Notes: generated by a model from the sequence alone, not told the origin. A stretch of DNA of 5,827 bases from an uncultured Collinsella sp. (GCA_902478825.1 CABSMK010000107.1:1-5827), one strand, 5' to 3'. Positions 1 to 4,710 are shown, counted from the first letter of the stretch. Numbers and translations are program-made.

Positions 1-21
1 GGAGATGTGTATAAGAGACAG
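1..21 (+). other. Residual Nextera/Tn5 sequencing adapter (not genomic)
   Basis: Bases 3-21 read AGATGTGTATAAGAGACAG, which is the 19-base Tn5 mosaic end used in Nextera libraries. The preceding GG agrees with the end of the Read-2 side adapter (…CTCGG before the mosaic end) rather than the Read-1 side (…GCGTC). These bases should be trimmed. They also create an artificial ATG at base 7 that is in frame with the transporter gene and could be mistaken for its start codon. Confidence 0.96.
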
Positions 22-1098
22 ACGCTGTCCACAATTATGCTCATTGTGCTGCAGCACAACGCGGCACACCTGGGTATCGCCACGGGCGCCTGTCTTGCCG
101 AGGCCACGACACGTTACCTTCCCCGCTTCGTTGGGCGCACGGTGCTTGCCAGTGCCTACCTCGCGACCATCGCCACCGCTATGGCCGAGGTCCTGGGCGG
201 CGCGATCGCGCTCCAGATGCTCTTTGGACTGCCCGTGCGCGCCGGCTGCGTCATCGTGGCCGCGGCATCGATGGCAATGCTCATGACGAACTCCTACAAG
301 CGTGCCGAGCGCTGGATCATCGCCTTCGTCGGCGTGGTAGGACTCTCGTTTTTGGCCGAGCTTGCGCTAGTCAAGGTCGACTGGCCGCAAGCCGCCGCAA
401 GCTGGATCACGCCCCGTATGCCCACCGGCTCGGCCGCGATTATCGTAAGCGTCCTAGGAGCGGTCGTTATGCCCCACAACCTCTTCCTGCACTCCGAGGT
501 CATCCAATCCATGCACTTCGAAGGCCAAGGCGAGCAGGTTATCGAAGAACGTCTACGCTATGAGCTCTTCGACACGCTCTTTTCGATGGGCGTGGGCTGG
601 GCAATCAACTCGGCCATGGTCATCCTGGCCGCAACGACCTTCTTTGCGCACGGCATTGTCGTAGACGACCTCGCCGTCGCAGCGGCCACGCTCTCCCCCA
701 TCTTGGGCCCGGCGAGCTCGACCATCTTTGCGGTGGCGCTGCTGTTTGCGGGCCTATCGAGCAGCGTGACGGCGGGCATGGCGGCGGGCACCATCACCGC
801 GGGCATGTTCGACGAGGAATACGACATCCACGACCGACATTCCTCGATTGGAGTGACGACCTGTTTCGTCGGCGCAGTGGCGGCGTGCCTGGTCGTCCCG
901 AATCCTTTTGAGGGTCTCATTTGGAGCCAGGCGCTGCTGTCGCTTCAGCTACCGATTACGGTCTTTGTGCTCATACGGCTCACCAGCTCACGCCGCGTCA
1001 TGGGCAAATACGCCAACTCGCGCCCGCTCAACGCGTTGCTCGTAGGGATCGGTGCCATCGTGACGATTCTCGACATCGTGCTGCTAACGGGAATGTAA
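22..1098 (+). CDS. Nramp-family divalent metal transporter, 5'-truncated by the contig end
   Basis: Membrane transporter of the SLC11/Nramp family, which takes up Mn2+, Fe2+ or related divalent metals, usually coupled to protons. About 358 residues are visible against roughly 400-450 for the family. TM1, with its metal-binding DPGN motif, and part of TM2 are missing. Numbering here counts the adapter ATG at base 7 as residue 1. Visible: the TM2 motif LGIATG (22-27), TM3 with AEVLGGAIAL (60-69), the TM6 metal-site motif VVMPHNLFLHS with Met155 and His157, GLSSSVTAG in the TM7-8 region, and SQALLSLQLP in TM10 (Gln308). Hydrophobic segments continue to TM11 at the C-terminus. Retained Met155 argues against the Mg2+-transporting NRMT branch, which lacks it. 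Odd: Ala58 stands where E. coli-type MntH has Asp (ATDLAEF against ATAMAEV). No U-tailed terminator follows on this strand. The true start lies outside the window. Confidence 0.93.
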   Translation, partial: TLSTIMLIVLQHNAAHLGIATGACLAEATTRYLPRFVGRTVLASAYLATIATAMAEVLGGAIALQMLFGLPVRAGCVIVAAASMAMLMTNSYKRAERWIIAFVGVVGLSFLAELALVKVDWPQAAASWITPRMPTGSAAIIVSVLGAVVMPHNLFLHSEVIQSMHFEGQGEQVIEERLRYELFDTLFSMGVGWAINSAMVILAATTFFAHGIVVDDLAVAAATLSPILGPASSTIFAVALLFAGLSSSVTAGMAAGTITAGMFDEEYDIHDRHSSIGVTTCFVGAVAACLVVPNPFEGLIWSQALLSLQLPITVFVLIRLTSSRRVMGKYANSRPLNALLVGIGAIVTILDIVLLTGM

Positions 1099-1170
1099 TT
1101 GAGATGGCGTGACTGTCCAGATATAACGTCTTAATCTGTAACACGTGAGACTGTTTTAAACCGTCAGATA

Positions 1171-1210
1171 AATCAAAAGGGTCCCGGCCGAGAATTCGAC
1201 CGGGACCCTT
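1171..1210 (-). terminator. Rho-independent terminator of the rubredoxin gene
   Basis: Arms 1177-1187 and 1200-1210 are perfectly complementary (11 bp). Read on the minus strand, the stem continues through one U-G wobble and three more pairs to a four-base loop. The RNA then runs into UUUUGAUU (1178 down to 1171). On the plus strand the wobble becomes a C-A mismatch and no U-run follows, so it acts mainly for the minus strand, about 40 bases after the rubredoxin stop. It may also slow readthrough from the convergent transporter gene. Confidence 0.88.
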
Positions 1211-1249
1211 GGACAGAGCTATGTTCGGCTTTCGCCGTGTGCCTGCGAG

Positions 1250-1393
1250 TTACTCCTCGACAAGCTCAAACTCATCGGGGCCGACGCCGCAGACCGGGCA
1301 CACGTAGTCCTCGGGCAGCTCGGGCGTGTCGACCTCAACCTCGTAACCGCAAACGGTGCACACAAACTTATACGTCTTCTTCTCCTCAGCCAT
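1250..1393 (-). CDS. Rubredoxin (short, 47 residues)
   Basis: Small iron-sulfur-free Fe(Cys)4 electron carrier of the cytoplasm. The four iron ligands are Cys12 and Cys15 (CTVCGY) and Cys32 and Cys35 (CPVCG), followed by the usual acidic tail (GPDEFELVEE). Only 16 residues separate the two Cys pairs, against about 29 in classical rubredoxins. The short loop resembles the rubredoxin domain of high-molecular-weight rubredoxin (Hrb), including its LPEDYVCP stretch. The start ATG is at 1393-1391, with AGAGGAG (1400-1406) six bases upstream. The neighbouring upstream gene on the same strand encodes the flavin reductase domain that is fused to this type of rubredoxin in Hrb, so the two proteins probably work as a pair. 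The gene has its own promoter in the 88-base gap and a strong terminator downstream. The partner role is inferred; the rubredoxin identity is clear. Confidence 0.93.
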   Translation of the reverse strand: MAEEKKTYKFVCTVCGYEVEVDTPELPEDYVCPVCGVGPDEFELVEE

Positions 1394-1436
1394 GATGTTC
1401 TCCTCTCGAACGTGACTGTTGGTGTACTTACTTATT

Positions 1437-1464
1437 AGTATATATTCTCAATAACATAATGCAA
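1437..1464 (-). promoter_or_regulatory. Likely sigma-70-type promoter of the rubredoxin gene
   Basis: On the minus strand there is TTGCAT (1464-1459), a 16-base spacer and TATACT (1442-1437), the latter five of six bases from TATAAT. The block is strikingly AT-rich against GC-rich flanks. It would give a leader of about 37 bases before the ATG at 1393. The -35 box is weak. The -10 box lies within an imperfect AT-rich dyad (1432-1454). Confidence 0.55.
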
Positions 1465-1481
1465 GTATTTTTAGAACATTT

Positions 1482-1985
1482 CTAGCCTTGATACGACGAG
1501 GCTTTGGGCGGCGTCTTGCCCTTTAGCACCTTGTGATAGTAGTCGTACGTCAGCGGCGTCTCGTCGCTCAGGCGCTCGGCATCCTCGACCTCGCCAATAA
1601 ACAGCAGATGCGTGCCCACATCCACAGTGTCGATCAAACGGCAGCTAAACAGGGCCGCCGCATGCTCGGGCACATAGGGCATGCCCAGAGCCGTCTCGCG
1701 GGTCTCGTATTTGGCAAACTTGTCATAATCGCTGCTGGTGCGGAACCCAAAGTTACCGATGTAGAGCATGTCGGCCGTCTGATCGATCACGGTCAGCGCG
1801 AACGCTTTGGCCGATGCGATGACGCCCGAGGTGACATTGTCCTTGTTCACGGCAACCGAAATACGCGGCGGCATGGACGTCACCTGCACCGCAGTGTTGA
1901 TGACGCAGCCGGCGCGCAGCCCGTCTGCCGCAGCGCTCACCACGTACAGACCGCTCGGCATGGTAAAGAACGCAGTTTTGTCCAT
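1482..1985 (-). CDS. Flavin reductase-like FMN-binding protein (Hrb flavin domain homologue)
   Basis: Cytoplasmic NAD(P)H:flavin oxidoreductase-type domain (FlaRed fold), 167 residues, the usual single-domain size. Visible: GLYVVS (12-17), the FMN-binding stretch around NTAVQVTSMPPR (30-41) and VNKDN (46-50), GFRTSSDYDKF (80-90), and GTHLLFIGEVEDAE (124-137). The C-terminal TYDYYHKVLKGKTPP (146-160) is the segment that leads into the rubredoxin domain in Hrb proteins such as that of Moorella. Here the chain stops, and a separate rubredoxin gene follows 88 bases downstream. Expected role: pass electrons from NADH through FMN to rubredoxin, and on to a flavo-diiron O2/NO reductase not seen here. 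The start at 1985 is supported by AGGGGAG (1994-2000), 8 bases upstream. The reading frame stays open further upstream but has no family similarity there and crosses a terminator. No convincing promoter is visible. Confidence 0.88.
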   Translation of the reverse strand: MDKTAFFTMPSGLYVVSAAADGLRAGCVINTAVQVTSMPPRISVAVNKDNVTSGVIASAKAFALTVIDQTADMLYIGNFGFRTSSDYDKFAKYETRETALGMPYVPEHAAALFSCRLIDTVDVGTHLLFIGEVEDAERLSDETPLTYDYYHKVLKGKTPPKASSYQG

Positions 1986-2036
1986 AACGATCACTCCCCT
2001 AGCTCGGGTTGGAACCTCATGAATGTATGTACCCAC

Positions 2037-2070
2037 AAAAAAGGCGGCACCCATAACGGACGCCGCCTTT
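2037..2070 (-). terminator. Rho-independent terminator downstream of smpB
   Basis: On the minus strand AAAGGCGGC and GCCGCCTTT (2062-2070 and 2040-2048) pair perfectly. Two G-U wobbles and two more G-C pairs extend the stem to 13 bp around a five-base loop. A run of six U follows (2042-2037). The wobbles would be A-C mismatches on the plus strand, so the structure belongs to minus-strand RNA. It ends the TPR-smpB transcript. Because it lies 52 bases before the flavin reductase ATG, it could also act as an attenuator of that gene if there is readthrough. Confidence 0.87.
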
Positions 2071-2112
2071 GAGACATATGTGTCAGAACAGTAAGAAAGA
2101 TGAGACGCCCGC

Positions 2113-2179
2113 AGTTGCGGTGAAATAGGGACTGAATAGCCCCTCAAACAGGCAAAACAGTCCGTATTCCACCGCAACT
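2113..2179. repeat. 67-base near-perfect palindrome in the smpB 3' region
   Basis: Outer arms 2113-2122 and 2170-2179 are exact inverted copies (AGTTGCGGTG / CACCGCAACT). After one imperfect pair, AATA/TATT (2124-2127, 2165-2168) pair. After one mismatch, GGACTG/CAGTCC (2129-2134, 2158-2163) pair. The 23-base loop contains a small further GCC/GGC inverted repeat. The first imperfect pair is a G-U wobble only on the minus strand, slightly favouring RNA from that strand, where the element begins 12 bases after the smpB stop. It has no U-run of its own. Possible roles are a 3'-end stabilising hairpin, a structured RNA, or a dispersed intergenic repeat. No flanking duplication is seen. Confidence 0.8.
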
Positions 2180-2191
2180 TATATAGAGCGC

Positions 2192-2662
2192 CTACCGGTT
2201 GCGTTCCTTGAGGGCGCGGTCGATCTCGCGTTGGACATCACGCTTGGCCATGTCCTCGCGCTTGTCGTAGAGCTTCTTGCCGCGACCCAGACCCAGCAGC
2301 AGCTTTACGCGGCCGTCGGTATTAAAGTAGAGCTCCAACGGAACCAGCGCATAACCACGGTTGCGAAGTTTGCCGTCAAGAAAGTCGATCTCCTTGCGGT
2401 GCAGCAGCAGACGACGCCGACGGTCGGGATCGCGATTCCACACGCCACCATGGCTATAAGGGTGGATATGCAGTCCGACGAGCCAGCACTCGCCGCCACG
2501 AATCAGCGCAAAAGTGTCAGTGATCTGACAGGCGCGCTCGCGAATCGACTTGACCTCGGTGCCGCTCAGCTCAATACCGCACTCAAACGTCTCATCGATA
2601 AAGTACTCGTGATGTGCCGAGCGATTCTTGGAAATGAGTTTGCGCTCGCGCTTACTGGGCAT
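2192..2662 (-). CDS. smpB: SsrA-binding protein SmpB
   Basis: SmpB binds tmRNA (SsrA) and delivers it with alanyl-charge to stalled ribosomes for trans-translation. At 156 residues it has the normal length. Family signatures are all present: HEYFIDETFECGIELSGTEV (18-37), the HPYSHG stretch (67-72), RRLLLHRKEI (83-92), LVPLELYF (106-113), and GKKLYDKRE (128-136) before the basic C-terminal tail that forms a helix in the decoding channel. The ATG at 2662-2660 is preceded by AGGAGG (2669-2674) at 6 bases, and both lie within the end of the upstream TPR-like gene, with an 11-base overlap. A longer in-frame extension upstream has no SmpB similarity. No ssrA gene is visible in the window. The transcript ends at the terminator 2037-2070, after a long palindrome. 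Confidence 0.97.
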   Translation of the reverse strand: MPSKRERKLISKNRSAHHEYFIDETFECGIELSGTEVKSIRERACQITDTFALIRGGECWLVGLHIHPYSHGGVWNRDPDRRRRLLLHRKEIDFLDGKLRNRGYALVPLELYFNTDGRVKLLLGLGRGKKLYDKREDMAKRDVQREIDRALKERNR

Positions 2663-3569
2663 CGCCGGCCTCCTTGGCGCCATCGGTTCCCTTGTCGGCA
2701 CCTGCGCGCTTTGCCTTGCGCTCGGCATTGAGCTCGGCGTCGCTCTCGCGCACCAGTTTGATAATCGCCGCGCAGGCCTCCTCGCCCACCAAGTCGCGAG
2801 CACGCACCGTCAGGCGCGTCGCCTCCTGCTTGTCGCCGTCACTTGCAGCATCGGTCGCGCACATAATCAGGCAGATGGCAATCTCGGCCGAAGGTGAGGT
2901 CGGCACGCCCTGCAGGGCGAGCTCACCCATCACGTGGTCGTCGCTCTCATCGGCGGCATCCGGATAGGTGGTATGGATCTTGTTGAGCAGGCGCGTCGTA
3001 TGCGCATCGTTGGGCGCCAGGCGCAGCGCCAGACGCGCGCAGCCCACGGCAGCCGAAACGTTCTCGGTCTCGGGCTCCAAGAAGTACTGACCTAGATTGG
3101 CGTAAGCGCGGGCGGCGCACTTGCCATCGCTTGCACGCTCCAGCACCGAGAACGAGAGCGATGCCCATTCCTGCTTGTCCTCGAGAGCGCGGAACAGCTC
3201 GGCCAGATCCAGGCGGTAGTTGCAGTTCATGGGGTCCCAGCGCACGGCCTGCATCAAGGCGTTGCGAGCACTCACATAATCCTGCTGGCGAATGTAGGCA
3301 AACGCCATGTCAGAGTACAGGCGGTCAAACGGCACCTCGACCTGCACGAGCTCGCGCGGATCCTTCTCCACGCGGCGATAGGCCAAGCGCTCAAACTTGC
3401 TATCGAAGCTAAAGTATTGACGCTTCTCCTCCGTCTTGCACTCAGCGTCGATATACTCCTCGGCGAGCTCCACCAGACGCTCCAGCAGCGGCGTCGCCGT
3501 AGCCAGGTCGCCCTGCGCCAGATAGTTCTCGGCATACGTGATGTCTTGCAAGCTGATGGGCAGATCCAT
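2652..3569 (-). CDS. TPR-like repeat protein of unknown function
   Basis: A 305-residue protein that I do not recognise as a named family. The sequence reads as tetratricopeptide-like helical hairpins: residues about 8-40 (AENYLAQGDLATATPLLERL), about 84-118 (YSDMAFAYIRQQDYVSARNA then ALMQAVRWDPMN) and about 152-188 (ARAYANLGQYFLEP and ALRLAPND). These carry the Gly/Ala and Pro positions typical of TPRs. Residues about 225-280 form further helices, and the last 25 or so are Lys/Ala/Glu/Gly-rich and probably disordered. No signal peptide or membrane segment is seen, so it is probably a cytoplasmic protein-interaction scaffold. The ATG at 3569 has GAGGAG (3575-3580) five bases upstream. The stop TAA overlaps the start of smpB, suggesting translational coupling, though this does not prove a role in ribosome rescue. 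Only 59 bases separate it from the tRNA terminator, with no clear promoter. Confidence 0.85.
   Translation of the reverse strand: MDLPISLQDITYAENYLAQGDLATATPLLERLVELAEEYIDAECKTEEKRQYFSFDSKFERLAYRRVEKDPRELVQVEVPFDRLYSDMAFAYIRQQDYVSARNALMQAVRWDPMNCNYRLDLAELFRALEDKQEWASLSFSVLERASDGKCAARAYANLGQYFLEPETENVSAAVGCARLALRLAPNDAHTTRLLNKIHTTYPDAADESDDHVMGELALQGVPTSPSAEIAICLIMCATDAASDGDKQEATRLTVRARDLVGEEACAAIIKLVRESDAELNAERKAKRAGADKGTDGAKEAGDAQ
2669..2674 (-). promoter_or_regulatory. smpB ribosome binding site inside the upstream coding region
   Basis: AGGAGG on the minus strand, six bases from the smpB ATG and wholly within the last codons of the TPR-like gene. It fixes the smpB start at 2662 rather than at in-frame codons further upstream. 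It also means that ribosomes finishing the upstream gene pass directly over the site. Confidence 0.85.
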
Positions 3570-3628
3570 GGCTACTCCTCGATCCGGGCGGCAGACTCAA
3601 CGCGCGCCTTAAGCATCGGTCAATACAC

Positions 3629-3656
3629 AAAACCCGGGTCTCTTACGAGGCCCGGG
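3629..3656 (-). terminator. Rho-independent terminator of the tRNA-Gln/tRNA-Glu unit
   Basis: On the minus strand CCCGGG (3656-3651) pairs with CCCGGG (3638-3633). Inside this are a C-A mismatch, three more pairs (CTC/GAG) and a GTAA loop. UUUU follows (3632-3629). It lies 10 bases after the encoded CCA of tRNA-Glu, where the tRNA transcript should end. Confidence 0.85.
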
Positions 3657-3666
3657 CGTTCAATTT

Positions 3667-3743
3667 TGGTAGCCCGTACCAGATTCGAACTGGTGATCTC
3701 CGCCTTGAGAGGGCGGCGTCCTAAACCGCTAGACGAACGGGCC
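3667..3743 (-). tRNA. tRNA-Glu (anticodon CTC)
   Basis: Full cloverleaf of 74 bases plus an encoded CCA (3669-3667). The acceptor stem is GGCCCGT/ACGGGCT with a G-U first pair and discriminator A. The D arm is GTCT…GGAC, and the anticodon stem CCGCC/GGCGG has loop CTCTCAA, giving anticodon CTC, which reads GAG. There is a five-base variable loop, and the T arm ACCAG-TTCGAAT-CTGGT is perfectly paired. It lies 17 bases downstream of tRNA-Gln and is probably processed from the same transcript. Confidence 0.96.
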
Positions 3744-3760
3744 ATATGTAGCAAATGCAA

Positions 3761-3834
3761 TGGCTGGGATGGAGGGAGTCGAACCCCCATTGACGGAACC
3801 AGAATCCGCTGTCCTGCCATTAGACGACATCCCA
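3761..3834 (-). tRNA. tRNA-Gln (anticodon CTG)
   Basis: Full cloverleaf of 71 bases plus an encoded CCA (3763-3761). The acceptor stem TGGGATG/CATCCCA is perfectly paired and begins with U, as is usual for bacterial tRNA-Gln; the discriminator is G. The D arm is GTCT…GGAC. The anticodon stem GCGGA/TCCGT has loop TTCTGGT, giving anticodon CTG, which reads CAG. The T arm GGGGG-TTCGACT-CCCTC has one wobble. It is the first gene of the two-tRNA unit. Confidence 0.96.
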
Positions 3835-3878
3835 ATGACTGCATCGCTGCGCTCGGCTGTGCCTTTGCGCAAGAAAGA

Positions 3879-3907
3879 AATATACGGGAAGTCTCGCCGT
3901 GACGCAA
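3879..3907 (-). promoter_or_regulatory. Likely promoter of the tRNA-Gln/tRNA-Glu unit
   Basis: On the minus strand there is TTGCGT (3907-3902), an exact 17-base spacer and TATATT (3884-3879), the latter one base from TATAAT. Transcription would begin near 3872, giving a leader of about 38 bases before the mature 5' end of tRNA-Gln at 3834. An AT-rich block with an inverted repeat lies directly upstream, where an UP element could sit. Confidence 0.65.
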
Positions 3908-3910
3908 GCC

Positions 3911-3945
3911 CCAATTTTGACTTTTTTGAAATTCAGTCAAATTGG
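3911..3945. repeat. AT-rich inverted repeat upstream of the tRNA promoter
   Basis: CCAATTTTGACT (3911-3922) and AGTCAAATTGG (3935-3945) are inverted copies differing by a single extra T, with 12 bases between them. Relative to the tRNA promoter it occupies roughly the -40 to -75 region, between two divergently transcribed units. It could be a regulator site, an UP-like element, or a weak hairpin. The rest of the divergent gap (3946-4110) shows nothing convincing beyond a chance-level 6-bp inverted repeat (3984-3989/4014-4019). Confidence 0.6.
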
Positions 3946-4110
3946 CCTAATTTAGTCCAACCCGTGAAGGACCTGTGAAGCCGACCGCTGTACACGAAGG
4001 GCAAAACGCCGCGAGCGGTAGCCGTCAACCGTTGGCAGATTCTACCGCGAAAACGATAGCACCAGGCAACACAATCGAAGTATCAATGATCGCGTAGATA
4101 TCGAGGCGCC

Positions 4111-4521
4111 ATGGACGAAGAGCTTGATTACCTATGGGAGACCCTGGGCCTCGAGATCACTGCTGACCTTTGGCCCGAACGGGACAAAATCCATCCCACA
4201 CTGCGCCCCGCCATCACGGTGATGCAGGCAAAATACCGCCGTGCATCCTTTTTGATCATGCGGATGTCATGGCACGCGGGACTCCCCGACCTTAAACGAA
4301 TCCAGGCAAGCCTCGTCGAGCTGTCCGGTATGCCGACCGTCATATCCGAGGCACACCTGGAGCAGCGCCAGCGTGAGCGACTGCAACAGCAGCGGATTCC
4401 CTTTATCTGCCCCGGTATTCAGGCATATCTGCCCTTTATGGACGAGGAGTACTGGAGCGGCAAGCCCAACAAACACGTAAAGGTCTACGATCCGCACGAA
4501 TGGGCACAGCTGGCGGACTGA
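4111..4521 (+). CDS. Hypothetical protein, 136 residues
   Basis: I do not recognise this with confidence. The sequence is soluble, with no signal peptide or membrane helix. Residues 26-70 look helical, and residues 83-109 carry the best landmark: ERLQQQRIPFICPGIQAYLP, with Arg90, Phe98, Pro101, Gly102 and Gln104. That stretch recalls, from memory, a segment (RERL…FIVPG…YLP) in some longer bacterial winged-helix regulators in which the DNA-binding domain follows. Here the chain ends soon after, at DPHEWAQLAD, so it may be a stand-alone domain or a remnant of a longer gene. The start ATG is the first after an in-frame stop at 4087. A GAGG (4103-4106) lies only four bases upstream, so the ribosome binding site is weak. 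Codon use matches the neighbours. It is divergent from the tRNAs and convergent with the Spx/ArsC-like gene across a repeat array. Confidence 0.7.
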   Translation: MDEELDYLWETLGLEITADLWPERDKIHPTLRPAITVMQAKYRRASFLIMRMSWHAGLPDLKRIQASLVELSGMPTVISEAHLEQRQRERLQQQRIPFICPGIQAYLPFMDEEYWSGKPNKHVKVYDPHEWAQLAD

Positions 4522-4540
4522 CTGGGGCAGGCCCGCCGGC

Positions 4541-4710
4541 GGAAAGTGCGTCCCAGATTTCAAGCTCAAACTGGTCCCTACTTTCCCGTCGAGCCCTCAA
4601 CCGGAAACCGTGTCCCACAATCGAAGCTCAGAATGGGACGTGCTTTCCGCAACCGGCCACTTTGGGAAAGCGCATCCCATTCTGGAAGCGAATTCCGGGT
4701 CGCACTTTCC
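4541..4710. repeat. Array of six alternating 15-base half-sites at exact 31-base spacing (three 46-base palindromes)
   Basis: Three 46-base units begin at 4541, 4603 and 4665 (period 62), each opening GGAAA and closing CTTTCC; 26 of 46 columns are identical in all three. Each unit is an inverted pair. Half-sites lie at 4541-4555 (+), 4572-4586 (-), 4603-4617 (+), 4634-4648 (-), 4665-4679 (+) and 4696-4710 (-), with every gap exactly 16 bases. The consensus is near GGAAAGYGCGTCCCA. The strongest pairing crosses units: 4629-4648 with 4665-4684, 19 of 20 positions paired counting one G-T. No U-run follows any hairpin. The array fills the space between two convergent genes, ending 7 bases from the stop of the minus-strand gene. 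Confidence 0.9.

Noticed and set aside
558..920. Minus-strand open frame of 120 codons
   Set aside because: It lies fully opposite the Nramp gene, whose family motifs are clear; a shadow frame.
1533..2072. Plus-strand open frame of 179 codons
   Set aside because: It lies opposite the flavin reductase gene, has no recognisable motif and no ribosome binding site; a GC-rich shadow frame.
1986..2177. N-terminal extension of the flavin reductase to 231 residues
   Set aside because: The added 64 residues lack family similarity and would be encoded across the smpB palindrome and a U-tailed terminator. The ATG at 1985 has a good ribosome binding site.
2113..2179. FMN riboswitch, or start of ssrA, upstream of the flavin reductase
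   Set aside because: No match by eye to the conserved FMN riboswitch core, and no tRNA-like ends or tag frame as expected for tmRNA. A simple long hairpin fits better.
2663..2803. Longer SmpB starting at 2803
   Set aside because: The extension is an antisense-like shadow of the TPR-like gene in another frame. The family N-terminus and AGGAGG both fit the start at 2662.
3984..4019. Inverted repeat ACCGCT / AGCGGT
   Set aside because: Only six bases per arm with a 24-base loop in GC-rich DNA; expected by chance.
4541..4710. CRISPR array
   Set aside because: Units are degenerate, alternate in orientation and are spaced by only 16 bases; there are no identical direct repeats and no cas genes.
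4541..4710. Ordinary bidirectional terminator between convergent genes
   Set aside because: None of the hairpins is followed by a U-run on either strand, and the repeat has three phased copies, more than a terminator needs.
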